DNA of 64,000 nt from Bordetella trematum (GTDB taxonomy: Bacteria; Pseudomonadota; Gammaproteobacteria; Burkholderiales; Burkholderiaceae_B), in contig NZ_FKBR01000045.1 in NCBI RefSeq assembly GCF_900078335.1, forward strand, positions 180,547 through 244,546. The letters run 5' to 3'. The notes under the pieces are model-generated. The model saw only the letters and a program-made list of their open reading frames with translations. It searched no databases and was not told where the DNA came from. Positions 9,315 through 19,382 of the stretch are shown in pieces. The stretch's first letter is position 1. Every line of letters starts with the position of its first letter. The position numbers were made by a program, and so were the translations under genes.

Positions 9315-10502
9315 ATGAAAAACGATAAACGATTCGGGCGCAGCGTGGCGGCGTTGTCGTTGGCAGTCCTGGCGGCCTCGCTGGCCGCCTGCAGCAAGGA
9401 AGCCGAAGCACCGGCCCCGGGCAAGCCCCAAGTCAGCGTGGTCGAGGTCAAGGCTCAGCCGGTTTCGCTCTCCACCGAGCTGCCGGGCCGTACCTCGGCC
9501 TATCGCATCGCCGAGGTGCGACCCCAGGTCAACGGCATCATTCAGAAGCGCCTTTTCACCGAGGGCGGTGAGGTCAAGGCCGGCCAGCAGCTCTACCAGA
9601 TCGATCCGGCGCTCTATCAGGCCAGCGTCGACAGCAGCCAGGCGGCACTGGCGCGGGCCCAGGCGCAGTTGCGCTCGGCCACGCTGCTGGTGAATCGTTA
9701 CAAACCCCTGGTCGAAACCCGGGCGGTCAGCCGCCAGACCTATGACGATGCGGTGGCAGCACGCGATCAGGCCCAGGCGGACGTGCTGTCTGCCAAGGCG
9801 GCGCTGGACACGGCCCGCATCAATCTGGTGTACACCAAGGTGCTGGCGCCCATCGGCGGCATCATCGGTCGTTCGCTGGTGACCGAGGGGGCGCTGGTGA
9901 CGGCCAACCAGGCCAACGCCATCGCCTCGGTTCAGCAGATCGATCCCATCTATGTCGACCTGACGCAGTCCAGCGTCCAGTTGTTGCGCCTCAAGCGCGC
10001 ACTGGCGCGCGGCGAGCTGCAGCAGGCCGAAGGAGGGCAGGCGGCCACGGTGACGCTGCAACTGGAAGACGGCACCGAGTACGGCCAGACCGGCACGCTC
10101 GAGTTTTCCGAGGTGACGGTCGATCCGGGTACCGGGTCGGTCACGCTCAGGGCGGTCTTTCCCAACCCGCAGCATGAGTTGCTGCCGGGCATGTTCGTGC
10201 GTGCCCGGCTTGGCCAGGGCGTGGCCAATGAGGGCCTGCTGGTGCCGCAGCGCGGCGTGACGCGCAATACGCGCGGCCTGCCCACGGCGCTGGTCGTCAA
10301 TGCCGAAGGCAAGGTCGAACTGCGCGAACTGGCCACCGACCGCACGGTCGGCGACCAGTGGCTGGTCACAAGCGGCCTGAGCGAGGGAGATCGGGTCATC
10401 GTCGAGGGCATGCACAATGCGCGCCCGGGTGCGCAAGTCAACGCTGTGCCATTCCAGGCGACCGGGGCTGCGCAGCCCGCGGCAGCCCCGGCGGCCAAGT
10501 AA
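9315..10502 (+). CDS. RND efflux periplasmic adaptor (AcrA/MexA family lipoprotein)
   Basis: A 395-aa membrane fusion protein linking the inner-membrane pump to the outer-membrane channel. A lipoprotein signal ends in LAAC, with Cys26 as the lipidation site. Next come the beta-barrel start (VSLSTELPGRTSAYRIAEVRPQV), a lipoyl-like half with GIIQKRLFTEGGEVKAGQQLYQID, an alpha-hairpin (SSQAALARAQAQLRS to ARDQAQADV) and the second lipoyl half with NLVYTKVLAPIGGIIGRS. It is first of three pump genes; the next starts 9 bases after its stop. Confidence 0.93.
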   Translation: MKNDKRFGRSVAALSLAVLAASLAACSKEAEAPAPGKPQVSVVEVKAQPVSLSTELPGRTSAYRIAEVRPQVNGIIQKRLFTEGGEVKAGQQLYQIDPALYQASVDSSQAALARAQAQLRSATLLVNRYKPLVETRAVSRQTYDDAVAARDQAQADVLSAKAALDTARINLVYTKVLAPIGGIIGRSLVTEGALVTANQANAIASVQQIDPIYVDLTQSSVQLLRLKRALARGELQQAEGGQAATVTLQLEDGTEYGQTGTLEFSEVTVDPGTGSVTLRAVFPNPQHELLPGMFVRARLGQGVANEGLLVPQRGVTRNTRGLPTALVVNAEGKVELRELATDRTVGDQWLVTSGLSEGDRVIVEGMHNARPGAQVNAVPFQATGAAQPAAAPAAK

Positions 10503-10511
10503 GGAGGCCGC

Positions 10512-13500
10512 ATGGCTAAGTTTTTCATAGACAGGCCGGTCTTCGCCTGGGTGATCGCCATCGTGCTGATGATGGCCGGGGCGCTGTCCATTCTCAGCCT
10601 GCCGGTTGCGCAGTATCCGGCCATCGCGCCGCCGGCCATCGCCATCAGCGTGAGCTATCCGGGCGCATCGGCCCAGACCGTGCAGGATACGGTGGTGCAG
10701 GTCATCGAACAGCAGATGAACGGCATCGACAACCTGGAGTACATCTCCTCGGAAAGCAACTCCGATGGCAGCATGACCATCACGCTGACCTTCGCTCAGG
10801 GTACCGATCCCGATACGGCCCAGGTCCAGGTGCAGAACAAGCTCGCCCTGGCCCAGCCCCTGCTGCCGCAGGAAGTGCAGCAGCAGGGCATCCGCGTGAC
10901 CAAGGCGACCAAGAACTTCCTGATCGTGGCCGGCTTCGTGTCCAGCGACGGCTCGCTGGACAAGTCCGACCTGGCCGACTACGTCGCCTCCTATGTTCAG
11001 GATCCGATCAGCCGCACGCCAGGCGTGGGTGACTTCCAGCTGTTCGGCGCGCCCTATGCCATGCGCATCTGGCTCAGCCCCGAGAAGCTGATCAACTACT
11101 CGCTGTCGGCCTCCGACGTGAGCGCGGCCATCCGCGAGCAGAACGTGCAGGTGTCTTCGGGGCAGCTGGGCGGGCTGCCGGCCAAGCGCGGCCAGCAGCT
11201 CAATGCCACCATCATCGGCCCGTCGCGTCTGCAGACGCCGGAAGCCTTCGGCAATATCCTGCTGAAGGTCAACCCCGACGGTTCGCAGGTGCGCCTGAAG
11301 GACGTGGCCACCGTGGAGCTGGGCGCCGAGAACTACGCCATCGACAGCTACTACAACGGCAAACCTGCCACCGGCCTGGCGATCAAGCTGGCCAGCGGCG
11401 CCAACGCCCTGGACACGGCCAAGGCGGTGCGCGCCACCATCGACGGCCTGAAGCCTTTCTTCCCGCAGGGCATGGAGGTGGTCTATCCCTATGACACCAC
11501 CCCGTTTGTCAGCCTGTCCATCGAGAGCGTGATCCAGACGTTGTTCGAGGCCATCCTGCTGGTGTTCCTGGTGATGTATCTGTTCCTGCAGAACGTGCGC
11601 GCCACGCTCATCCCCACCCTGGCCGTGCCGGTGGTGCTGCTGGGAACTTTCGGGGTGCTGGCCGCATTCGGCTATTCGATCAACACCCTGACCATGTTCG
11701 GCATGGTGCTGGCCATCGGCCTGCTGGTCGACGATGCCATCGTGGTGGTGGAAAACGTCGAGCGGGTGATGGTCGAGGAAGGGCTGAGCCCCAAGGCGGC
11801 CACCCGCAAGTCGATGAGCCAGATCACCGGCGCACTGGTGGGCATTGCCATGGTCCTGTCGGCGGTGTTCGTGCCGATGGCCTTTTTCGGCGGTTCGACC
11901 GGGGTGATCTATCGCCAGTTTTCCATCACCATCGTGTCCTCCATGGTCCTGTCGGTGGTGGTGGCGGTGGTCTTCACGCCAGCGCTGTGCGCCACCATGC
12001 TCAAGCCCGTGCCCAAGGGGCATCACGCCACCAGGAAGGGCTTCTTCGGCTGGTTTAACCGCATGTTCGACCGCTCCACCGACGGCTATGTGCGCGTGGT
12101 CGAGAAAACCATGACGCGCGGCAAACGGCTGCTTGTGGTGTATCTGGCGCTGATCCTGGCCATGGGCTGGATGTTCGCGCGCATTCCGACGGCCTTTCTG
12201 CCGGGCGAAGACCAGGGCATTCTGTTCGCCCAGGTGATGGCGCCGGCCGGCGCCACCGCCGAGCGCACCCAGCAGGTCGTCGACCAGGCGGTCGATCACC
12301 TGCTCTCGGAAGAAAAGGATGCGGTGGCATCGGTGTTCGCCGTGACGGGCTTCTCGTTCGGCGGGCGCGGACAGAACAGCGCCATCCTGTTCGTCAAGCT
12401 GCGTGACTGGAAAGAGCGCAAGAGCGCCGAGCTGCAGGCCGAGGCGCTGGTGCGTCGCGCCAACACCTACTTCGCCGGGCATGTCCGCGATGCGCAGATT
12501 TTCGTCTTCACGCCGCCGCCGGTGATGGAGCTGGGCAATGCCTCGGGCTTTGATTTCATGTTGCAGGACCGTGCCGGCCTGGGCCATGAAGCGCTGCTGG
12601 CGGCACGCAACCAGTTGCTGGCCGAGGCCATGCAAAGCCCCATGCTGGTGGGGGTCCGCCCCAACGGCGTCGAGGATGCGCCGCAATACCAGCTCGATAT
12701 CGACCGCGAGAAAGCCCGGGCGCTGGGCGTCTCGATCGCCGAGATCAACACCACCCTGGCCACGGCCTGGGGCTCATCCTATGTCAATGATTTCATTGAC
12801 AGGGGCCGGGTGAAAAAGGTGTTCGTGCAGGGCGAGCCGGCCTCGCGCATGCTGCCCGAGGACCTGGAGAAGTGGTACGTGCGCAATAACGCGGGCGACA
12901 TGGTTCCGTTCTCGGCCTTTGCCACCGCGCACTGGACCCACGGGCCGCAGAAGCTCAATCGCTACAACGGCGTGCCGGCCTACAACATCCAGGGCCAGGC
13001 GGCGCATGGCTACAGTTCGGGCGACGCCATGAAGGAAATGGAGCGCATCGCCGCCAAGCTGCCCACGGGCATCGGTTTCGAGTGGACAGGGATGTCCTTC
13101 GAGGAACGCATGTCCGATGCCCAGGCGCCGGCCTTGTACGCCATCTCGCTGATCGTGGTGTTCCTGTGTCTGGCCGCGCTTTATGAAAGCTGGAGCGTGC
13201 CGACTGCCGTGATGCTGGTGGTGCCGCTGGGCGTGATCGGTGCGCTGGGCGCGACCTTGCTGCGCGATCTTTCCAACGATGTCTACTTCCAGGTGGGGCT
13301 GCTGACCACCGTGGGGCTGGCAGCCAAGAACGCCATCCTCATCGTGGAGTTCGCCAAGGCGCATTTCGAGCAGGGCGGCAGCCTGGCCGAGGCCGCAGTG
13401 CATGCGGCGCGCCAACGCCTGCGGCCGATCCTGATGACCTCGATGGCCTTCGTGCTGGGCGTGCTGCCCCTGGCCATCTCGACCGGCGCGGGTTCGGCCA

Positions 13501-13670
13501 GCCGGCATGCCATCGGCACCAGCGTGATCGGCGGCATGCTCTCGGGCACCTTCCTGGCGATCTTCTTCGTGCCTTTCTTCTTCGTGCTGGTGCTGCGCCT
13601 GTTCCGCGTGAACCGGCAAAGCGACATGCAGGAAGCCGAGTCCGGCGACAACCCGGGAGCGGCGCAATGA
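10512..13670 (+). CDS. RND multidrug efflux permease (AcrB/MexB family)
   Basis: A 1052-aa inner-membrane proton/drug antiporter of normal family length. It starts with [17 protein letters not shown], which is diagnostic of HAE1 pumps. The proton-relay aspartates are in [13 protein letters not shown] (D407 and D408), and the partner lysine is K939 in [15 protein letters not shown]. Two large periplasmic loops are visible. A GGAG ribosome site lies just before the ATG. Its stop overlaps the outer-membrane factor gene (ATGA). Substrates are unknown but hydrophobic antibiotics, dyes and detergents are usual. Confidence 0.95.
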   Translation: MAKFFIDRPVFAWVIAIVLMMAGALSILSLPVAQYPAIAPPAIAISVSYPGASAQTVQDTVVQVIEQQMNGIDNLEYISSESNSDGSMTITLTFAQGTDPDTAQVQVQNKLALAQPLLPQEVQQQGIRVTKATKNFLIVAGFVSSDGSLDKSDLADYVASYVQDPISRTPGVGDFQLFGAPYAMRIWLSPEKLINYSLSASDVSAAIREQNVQVSSGQLGGLPAKRGQQLNATIIGPSRLQTPEAFGNILLKVNPDGSQVRLKDVATVELGAENYAIDSYYNGKPATGLAIKLASGANALDTAKAVRATIDGLKPFFPQGMEVVYPYDTTPFVSLSIESVIQTLFEAILLVFLVMYLFLQNVRATLIPTLAVPVVLLGTFGVLAAFGYSINTLTMFGMVLAIGLLVDDAIVVVENVERVMVEEGLSPKAATRKSMSQITGALVGIAMVLSAVFVPMAFFGGSTGVIYRQFSITIVSSMVLSVVVAVVFTPALCATMLKPVPKGHHATRKGFFGWFNRMFDRSTDGYVRVVEKTMTRGKRLLVVYLALILAMGWMFARIPTAFLPGEDQGILFAQVMAPAGATAERTQQVVDQAVDHLLSEEKDAVASVFAVTGFSFGGRGQNSAILFVKLRDWKERKSAELQAEALVRRANTYFAGHVRDAQIFVFTPPPVMELGNASGFDFMLQDRAGLGHEALLAARNQLLAEAMQSPMLVGVRPNGVEDAPQYQLDIDREKARALGVSIAEINTTLATAWGSSYVNDFIDRGRVKKVFVQGEPASRMLPEDLEKWYVRNNAGDMVPFSAFATAHWTHGPQKLNRYNGVPAYNIQGQAAHGYSSGDAMKEMERIAAKLPTGIGFEWTGMSFEERMSDAQAPALYAISLIVVFLCLAALYESWSVPTAVMLVVPLGVIGALGATLLRDLSNDVYFQVGLLTTVGLAAKNAILIVEFAKAHFEQGGSLAEAAVHAARQRLRPILMTSMAFVLGVLPLAISTGAGSASRHAIGTSVIGGMLSGTFLAIFFVPFFFVLVLRLFRVNRQSDMQEAESGDNPGAAQ

Positions 13671-15109
13671 GTCGTACTGCTATGAGAACCTTGCTTTCGC
13701 TTTCGCTGGCCGGCGTGTTGGCCGGCTGCTCGCTGGCGCCGACCTACGAGCGCCCCGATGCGCCCGTGGCGCAGCATTACCCGGATGCGGGCGATCCGGC
13801 CGCCTCCGGGGTGGCTGCCGATATCGGCTGGCGCGAGTTCTTCCGCGATCCGCTGCTGCAGGAGCTGCTGACGCTGGCGCTGGACAACAACCGCGATCTG
13901 CGCGTGGCGGCCCTGAACGTCGAGGCCGCACGTGCCCAGTACCGTATCCAGCGTGCAGACCTGATGCCTTCGGTGGGGGCGGCGGGCAATGCCACGGTAC
14001 AGCGTACCCCGGGTGACATGACCGCCACCGGCCAGGCGCAGATTTCGCGCCAGTACCAGGTCGGTGCGGCGGTGTCCGCCTGGGAGCTGGATCTGTTCGG
14101 CCGGGTGCGCAACCTGAGCGACCAGGCGCTGCAGCAGTATCTGGCTCAGGACGAAACCCGCATCGCCGCCCAGCTGACCCTGCTGGCCGAAACGGCCAAT
14201 GCCTACCTCACGCTGCTTGCCGACCAGGAACTGCTGCAACTGACCCGCGAGACCCTGGTGTCGCAACAGGACTCCTATCGCCTGACGCATCAGAGCTATG
14301 AGCAGGGCGTGGCCACGGCGCTCGATCTCAGCCAGGCGGAGATATCGCTGCGCATCGCAGAGCGAAACATGGCCCAGTACGAACGGCAACTGGCCCAGGA
14401 TCGCAATGCGCTGGTGTTGCTGATCGGCCAGCCGCTATCGCAGGATATGCAGGCGCGTCTGGCGCAGCAGACCCGCCTGCCCGACGATGCGGTGCTGGCG
14501 GAATTGCCGGCCGGCCTGCCGTCGGACCTGCTGGTGCGGCGTCCGGATATCCGGGCGGCCGAACACGTGCTCCAGGGCGCCAATGCCCGCATCGGAGCGG
14601 CGCGCGCGGCCTTCTTCCCCAGCATCAGCCTGACTGGTTCGGCCGGTACGATGAGCGCGTCGCTGGGCGGGCTGTTCGATGCCGGCTCGGGCAGCTGGAG
14701 TTTTGCGCCTCAGATCTATCTGCCCATTTTCGCCGGCGGCGCCCTGAGCGCCGATCTGGATCTGGCGCACGTGCGCAAGCGGATCGAGGTGGCCAACTAC
14801 GAAAAGGCGATCCAGAGCGGTTTTCGCGAGGTGGCTGATGGCCTGGCCGGGCGCGCCACCTTGGGCCAGCAGATCCAGGCCCAGCGCCTGCTGGTGCAGG
14901 CCAGCCAGCGCGCCTACGACCTGTCGGATCAGCGTTTCCGCCAGGGCGTGGACAGTTATCTGAGCGTGCTGGATTCGCAGCGTTCGCTCTACGAAGCGCA
15001 ACAGGTGCTGGTGGATACCCGGCTGGCGCGGTTGTCCAACCTGATTACCCTGTACAAGTCACTGGGCGGCGGCTGGACCGAACACACGCCGCTGGCGGAA
15101 GCTTCCTGA
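13667..15109 (+). CDS. Outer-membrane efflux lipoprotein (OprM/NodT family)
   Basis: A 480-aa outer-membrane channel completing the tripartite pump. The signal peptide ends LAGC with lipid-acceptor Cys21, then [10 protein letters not shown], typical of NodT-family proteins. Two repeats of coiled-coil and beta-strand follow (for example [19 protein letters not shown] and its C-terminal counterpart), with LRRPDI-like [12 protein letters not shown] between them. ATG 13667 overlaps the permease stop, so it is translationally coupled. Confidence 0.94.
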   Translation: MSRTAMRTLLSLSLAGVLAGCSLAPTYERPDAPVAQHYPDAGDPAASGVAADIGWREFFRDPLLQELLTLALDNNRDLRVAALNVEAARAQYRIQRADLMPSVGAAGNATVQRTPGDMTATGQAQISRQYQVGAAVSAWELDLFGRVRNLSDQALQQYLAQDETRIAAQLTLLAETANAYLTLLADQELLQLTRETLVSQQDSYRLTHQSYEQGVATALDLSQAEISLRIAERNMAQYERQLAQDRNALVLLIGQPLSQDMQARLAQQTRLPDDAVLAELPAGLPSDLLVRRPDIRAAEHVLQGANARIGAARAAFFPSISLTGSAGTMSASLGGLFDAGSGSWSFAPQIYLPIFAGGALSADLDLAHVRKRIEVANYEKAIQSGFREVADGLAGRATLGQQIQAQRLLVQASQRAYDLSDQRFRQGVDSYLSVLDSQRSLYEAQQVLVDTRLARLSNLITLYKSLGGGWTEHTPLAEAS

Positions 15110-15164
15110 TCGGGTGTCGGCAGACAGCGATAGCAGCTATGAACCAGACCGCAGCGCATTGAGC

Positions 15165-15181
15165 AAAGGGTGCGCCTTTTT
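15165..15181 (+). terminator. weak intrinsic terminator after the efflux operon
   Basis: AAAGG (15165-15169), a 5-base loop and CCTTT (15175-15179), followed by TT, 55 bases past the last pump gene. The stem is short, so termination is plausible but may be partial. Confidence 0.4.
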
Positions 15182-15198
15182 CATGATTGATCCTTCCC

Positions 15199-15247
15199 GG
15201 CCTGGCCGATTGCACGACAGCATGCATGTCGCGCAATCGGCCGGGCC
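15199..15247 (+). promoter_or_regulatory. long leader hairpin upstream of the outer-membrane protein gene
   Basis: A 21-bp stem (15199-15219 with 15227-15247, one G-U type pair and one mismatch) around a 7-base GCATGCA loop. It ends about 8 bases before the AAGGAAG ribosome site of the gene at 15269. It could be a terminator for upstream transcription (followed by TTTCTCT), a 5' stabiliser, or a binding site for a regulator of the downstream gene. Confidence 0.55.
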
Positions 15248-15268
15248 TTTCTCTAAAGGAAGTAAATC

Positions 15269-15955
15269 ATGCAAAAAGCGACTTGCGCCGTGCTGTTCAT
15301 GTTGGTGGGAGCGGGCACGGTCCAGGCCGGTGAAACCGGCAGCGGCTGGTATGCCGCTGCCAGGATGGGCTATTCAGCCAATGTATTGAACGATGTGCGC
15401 GGCTTCGAGGAGTTCGACGGCGAAGGGCAGTCGGTCAAACTGGGTGACAGCAACACGACGCGGCGATTCATGGGGTCGCTGGCGCTGGGCTATGCCTTGT
15501 CGCCTGGCTGGCGCGTGGAAGCCGAGTATGTCCTGCCGTCGACGGCGCGCTTTCGGAAGTCGACCACCGAGCCCGACCTGGGGGGCAAGGAAGTCAGCGC
15601 CCAGACGTACACCAATCGCGCCCAACGCCTGATGTTCAACGTCTATCGTGATTTCAGCATCACCGAGCGGTTCAGCGTGTACGGGCAGCTTGGCCTGGGG
15701 CTGGCCATCAACCGGGCTTCGGGGCAATTGAGGGTGCTTGAACAGCGCATCGAAATGAAACCGCTGCGTCGCAACAGGCTGGCCTGGACGGTGGGGGTTG
15801 GCGCCAGCTACGCCTTGAATCCCGCCCTCACGCTGGATGCGGGCTATCGCTATACCCGTCTGGGCGAGTCCAGCACGGGCACCAGCCGGGACAACCATCT
15901 GCGCGCCAGGGGCGTGAGCGGCGAGCTCTATGCGGGGTTGCGCTACGCATTCTGA
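15269..15955 (+). CDS. Outer-membrane beta-barrel protein, opacity/OmpA-like family
   Basis: A 228-aa secreted protein. Signal peptide residues 1-21 end in VQA, followed by GETGSGWYAAARMGYS. Alternating strands continue (LALGYALSPGWRVEAEYVL, VYGQLGLGLAIN, GVGASYALNPALTLDAGYRYTRLGE), and the chain ends in LYAGLRYAF with the terminal aromatic residue recognised by the barrel assembly machinery. It resembles eight-stranded opacity-type surface proteins. It is a single gene between two hairpins; the role is unknown, with adhesion or envelope structure possible. Confidence 0.75.
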   Translation: MQKATCAVLFMLVGAGTVQAGETGSGWYAAARMGYSANVLNDVRGFEEFDGEGQSVKLGDSNTTRRFMGSLALGYALSPGWRVEAEYVLPSTARFRKSTTEPDLGGKEVSAQTYTNRAQRLMFNVYRDFSITERFSVYGQLGLGLAINRASGQLRVLEQRIEMKPLRRNRLAWTVGVGASYALNPALTLDAGYRYTRLGESSTGTSRDNHLRARGVSGELYAGLRYAF

Positions 15956-15959
15956 CATG

Positions 15960-15989
15960 CAGTACGGCTCCCCACGGGGAGCCGTACTG
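15960..15989. terminator. bidirectional terminator hairpin
   Basis: CAGTACGGCTCCCC (15960-15973) pairs perfectly with GGGGAGCCGTACTG (15976-15989), a 14-bp stem with almost no loop, 5 bases after the outer-membrane protein stop. A second smaller hairpin (15992-16005) lies between it and the stop of the convergent gene at 16007. It likely serves both genes. Confidence 0.65.
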
Positions 15990-16006
15990 GCGCCGCAAAC
16001 GCGGCC

Positions 16007-16255
16007 TTAACTCTTCTTGGAGACGAGGCCGACCACCGCCAGCACGATGATGGCGCCCACCACCGAGGCGATCCAGCCCGCCGGCTCGCCCGAGGCGTAC
16101 CAGCCCAGCGCCTGGCCAAGATAGCCGGCCACCACCGAGCCGACAATACCCAGGATGGTGGTCATGATGATGCCCATGCTTTGATTGCCCGGCATCAGCG
16201 CGCGGGCGATCAGGCCCACGATGAAACCGACGATGATCATGACGATGATGCCCAT
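16007..16255 (-). CDS. GlsB/YeaQ/YmgE family small membrane protein
   Basis: An 82-aa, nearly all-hydrophobic protein with three membrane helices and the family sequence LIARALMPGNQSMGIIMTTILGIVGSVVAGYLG. Members are called transglycosylase-associated proteins or stress-response membrane proteins; the biochemical role is not established. It has a good AGGAG ribosome site 7 bases before its ATG and is a single-gene unit. Confidence 0.88.
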   Translation of the reverse strand: MGIIVMIIVGFIVGLIARALMPGNQSMGIIMTTILGIVGSVVAGYLGQALGWYASGEPAGWIASVVGAIIVLAVVGLVSKKS

Positions 16256-16475
16256 GCTCGCGCTCCTTTCAGGGGGACAGGTGCAGCCATCATACCCAGG
16301 GCGTGGCGGCGGTGGCGGTTACAAAACGTATTTCCTGCATCTGACCGTGAGCGTGCCGCCGCCAGCCGGCAACGGTCCGCTTTCCCGCCGCGGATGCGCC
16401 CGGTCGGCGATGTTGCCGCTCTGATGCGCGGGATGCTGCCGCATTCCGCGCGCCGCCTTGCCCTGCGAGTCCCCG

Positions 16476-17210
16476 ATGGCTGCTGCTCCCTATCATCCCG
16501 TGGTGTGTGATCTGTTGCGTCGCGAGCGCGCGCGCGAGGTGCTCGATGCGCCTTGCGGGCAGGGCTGGCTGGGGCGTGCGATGGGCGCCGAGCTGGCACT
16601 TGACGGCAAGGGGCTATGGGAATTTCCGTCGTCTGGCGGCGGGTATCGCGAGGTGCAGGAGCAGGACCTGGAGCAGGCCTGGCGTGGCGCGCGCCGCTAT
16701 GATGCCGTGGTCTGCGGCGAAGCCATTCATCTGCTGTCCAGTCCGGGCACGGCGGTCGAGAGCTTCTGGCATGCGCTGCGGCCGGGCGGCCTGCTGATCC
16801 TGACCACTCCCAATGTCTGGCAGCAGCGTTCGCGGGTGCAGTTTCTGCTGCGTGGCTTTCATTCAGGCTTCCGGCCTGCCGTGGGGCGCTGTCGGGGCCG
16901 GGATTACATCACCTACTTTGCCTGGACGTTTCCGTTGCTGCATCAGTTGCTGACGCTGGCCGGCTACGAGGACGTGACACTGCACGAGGTGCGCGAGCCC
17001 AAGCCCAAGCGCCGCATCGAGCATGTGCTGGCCCTGCCTTCGTGGTGGTATTGCCGGCGCCAGGCCCGCCGGGCGCCCGATGCGGCCCAGGCGCGGTTCT
17101 GGCTTCAGGCCGGCTCGGCCCAGTCGCTGCATGGGCGTTGGCTGGTGGTGTCTGGGCGGCGGCCTGCCGCCCAGACAGAACCTCAGGCGGTTTCGGCCAT
17201 GCCGCTGTGA
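16476..17210 (+). CDS. Class I SAM-dependent methyltransferase
   Basis: A 244-aa soluble protein with motif I VLDAPCGQGWLGRAM, an acidic strand-2 region (LDGKGLWEFP) and RYDAVVCGEAIHLLSSPGTAVESF followed by LRPGGLLILTTPNVW, the last being a UbiE/Coq3-like methyltransferase pattern. A basic segment KPKRRIEHVLALPSWWYCRR lies near the end. ATG 16476 is chosen over an in-frame ATG 18 bases earlier. Its end overlaps the convergent prlC gene by 28 bases. The substrate is not evident. Confidence 0.75.
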   Translation: MAAAPYHPVVCDLLRRERAREVLDAPCGQGWLGRAMGAELALDGKGLWEFPSSGGGYREVQEQDLEQAWRGARRYDAVVCGEAIHLLSSPGTAVESFWHALRPGGLLILTTPNVWQQRSRVQFLLRGFHSGFRPAVGRCRGRDYITYFAWTFPLLHQLLTLAGYEDVTLHEVREPKPKRRIEHVLALPSWWYCRRQARRAPDAAQARFWLQAGSAQSLHGRWLVVSGRRPAAQTEPQAVSAMPL

Positions 17211-19237
17211 CGCAGCAGGGCGTCGATGCGTGGTGCACGACCCCGGAAGGCCGCAAAGGACTCGGCGGCCGGGCGGGCGCCGCCGACAGCCAGCACCTCG
17301 CGGCGAAAACGCAGGCCGGTGGCCGTGTCCAGCGTATTGCCGTCGCGGGCGGCCTCCTCGAAGGCCTCATAGGCGTCGGCCGACAGCACCTCGGCCCATT
17401 TGTAGCTGTAGTAGCCGGCCCCGTAGCCGCCTGCGAAAAGATGCGAGAACGCGTGCGGGAAACGATGCCAGGCCGGCGGGAACAGGACCGCGACTTCGGC
17501 GCGCACCTGCTGCAGCAGCGCCAGCACGTCGGCAATGCGCATGCCTTCGGGGCGGTCGTGCATCAGCATGTCAAAGAGCGCGAACTCCAGCTGGCGCACG
17601 GTCTGCATGCCGCTCTGGTAATTGCGGGCAGCCAGGAGCTTGTCGAAGAGGGCGCGTGGCAAGGCTTCGCCACTGTCGACATGGGCCGAGAGTTTCTGCA
17701 CCACTTCCCATTCCCAGCAGAAGTTCTCCATGAACTGTGAGGGCAGTTCGATCGCATCCCATTCGACGCTGGCGAACGCCGAGGCGCCGGGTTCGTCGAC
17801 CTCGGAAAGCAGGGCGTGCAGGGCGTGGCCGGTTTCGTGGAACAGCGTGATGACGTCGTCGTGCGTGAGCAGGGCGGGCCTGTCGCCGCTGGGGCGCGAG
17901 AAGTTGCAGGTCAGGTAGACCACCGGCGTCTGGATCTGGCCGGCGATCAGGCGGCGGTTGCGTTCGCTGTCGACCCAGGCGCCGCTTTGCTTGCCGGCGC
18001 GCGCGTACAGATCCAGGTAGAGAAAGCCCAGCGTTTTGCCGTCGGCAGACTCCACCCGCACGCCCCGTACGTCGGCGTGCCAGGTCGAGAGTTCGGCAGG
18101 CTTCAGGCGCACGTCAAAGAGGGTCTCGATCACGTCGAACAGGCCATCGAGCACGCGCGGTTCGGTAAAGTAGCGCTTGATCTCTTCTTCCGAGTAGGCA
18201 TAGCGGGCCTCGCGCAGGCGCTCGGACACGAAGGGAATATCCCAGGGCTGCAGCTCGGCCAGCCCCAGCTCGCCGGCGGCGAATTCGCGCAGCTGGGCGA
18301 GGTCGCGCTCGGCATAGGGCTTGGCGCGGGCGGCCAGGTCGCGCAGGAAGGTGGTGACCTCGGCGGCGCTGTCGGCCATGCGGGTCTGCAGACGCAGTTC
18401 GGCAAAGGTGCCGAATTTCAGCAGCCCGGCCTCTTCGGCGCGCAGGGCCAGCAGCTCTTCGATGATGGGCGAGTTGTCGAAGCCCGCCTCGCCCTGTTCG
18501 GAGGCGACCGTGCCATAGGCGCGGTAAAGGGTCTCGCGCAGCGAGCGGTCGCGCGCATACTGCATGACCGGCAGGTAGCAGGGCATCTTGAGGGTGAGCT
18601 TGTAGCCCTCGCGGCCGTCCTGGCGGGCGCTGTCGGCGGCGGCCTGCTGGACATCGGCCGGCACGCCGTCCAGGCGCGCCGCATCGTCCAGGTACAGCTG
18701 CCAGGCATCGATGGCGTCGAGCACGTTTTCGGAGAATTTCTGCGAGGCCTGCGCCTGACGGTCGGAAATCACGGCATAGCGGTCGCGCGCCTCGCCCTGC
18801 AGTTCCACGCCGCCCAGACGGAAGTCGCGCAGCGCCAGCTCGACCACGCGGCGGCGCACCGGATCCCATTGGGCGAACCCGGGGCTGGCCTGCAGGCGTT
18901 GGTATTGGCGGTAGAGGCCTTCATGCAGGCCCAGCCAGGTGGAGAACTCGGTGACCTTGGGCAGGGCGGCGTTGTAGGCCTCGCGCAGCGCCGGCGTGTT
19001 GACCACGGCGTTCAGGTGGCCGGCGACCGACCAGGCGCGCCACAGGCGCTCCGTGGCGCTGTCCAGGGGGTGCACGATCGCTTCCCAGGTGGCGGGCAGG
19101 GAGGGCTGGGCGGCCGCATCGACAGCCTGACGCGACAAGGCCAGCAGTTCGTCGATGGCCGGCACGATGTGCTCCGGCTTGATGGCGGCGTAGTCGACCA
19201 GGGTGGCCACGGGGGCGAGCAGCGGGTTTTGAGTCAT
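17183..19237 (-). CDS. prlC: Oligopeptidase A, M3-family zinc metallopeptidase
   Basis: A 684-aa cytoplasmic peptidase that degrades oligopeptides, including cleaved signal peptides. The zinc site is FHETGHALHALL with His467, Glu468 and His471; the third ligand glutamate follows in the next helix (SVEWDAIELPSQFMENF). The N-terminus LAPVATLVDYAAIKPEHIVPAIDELL and the full length match OpdA/PrlC. It is last in a leftward group: kinase, regulator, folD, prlC, with 145 bases between folD and prlC. Confidence 0.95.
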   Translation of the reverse strand: MTQNPLLAPVATLVDYAAIKPEHIVPAIDELLALSRQAVDAAAQPSLPATWEAIVHPLDSATERLWRAWSVAGHLNAVVNTPALREAYNAALPKVTEFSTWLGLHEGLYRQYQRLQASPGFAQWDPVRRRVVELALRDFRLGGVELQGEARDRYAVISDRQAQASQKFSENVLDAIDAWQLYLDDAARLDGVPADVQQAAADSARQDGREGYKLTLKMPCYLPVMQYARDRSLRETLYRAYGTVASEQGEAGFDNSPIIEELLALRAEEAGLLKFGTFAELRLQTRMADSAAEVTTFLRDLAARAKPYAERDLAQLREFAAGELGLAELQPWDIPFVSERLREARYAYSEEEIKRYFTEPRVLDGLFDVIETLFDVRLKPAELSTWHADVRGVRVESADGKTLGFLYLDLYARAGKQSGAWVDSERNRRLIAGQIQTPVVYLTCNFSRPSGDRPALLTHDDVITLFHETGHALHALLSEVDEPGASAFASVEWDAIELPSQFMENFCWEWEVVQKLSAHVDSGEALPRALFDKLLAARNYQSGMQTVRQLEFALFDMLMHDRPEGMRIADVLALLQQVRAEVAVLFPPAWHRFPHAFSHLFAGGYGAGYYSYKWAEVLSADAYEAFEEAARDGNTLDTATGLRFRREVLAVGGARPAAESFAAFRGRAPRIDALLRHSGMAETA

Positions 19238-19345
19238 GAGGCTTTCCGGTGGAGAACGGCGTGCGCCGGCGCGGCGGCGGCCGGGGATATCAAGCTAGAT
19301 GGGGAGTATGCCCGGGATTGCAAGGCGGGAAGACGCTTGCCGGGG

Positions 19346-19374
19346 CAGGCGCCGGACGGATTCGCCGGCGCCTG
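19346..19374. promoter_or_regulatory. stem-loop between folD and prlC
   Basis: CAGGCGCCGG (19346-19355) and CCGGCGCCTG (19365-19374), a perfect 10-bp stem with a 9-base loop just past the folD stop. There is no U-tract on either strand; it may be a partial terminator or processing signal that separates prlC expression from the upstream genes. Confidence 0.45.
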
Positions 19375-19382
19375 GGCGGGAA

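Noticed and set aside
9303..12686. A 1127-codon open frame on the minus strand across the efflux adaptor and permease
   Set aside because: It is the mirror of strongly coding GC-rich genes, is rich in His, Arg, Gln and Gly, has no family motif, and the plus-strand genes are unmistakable.
19238..19382. A riboswitch or small gene between folD and prlC
   Set aside because: Only a hairpin is visible; no conserved aptamer-like features and no open frame with a ribosome site.
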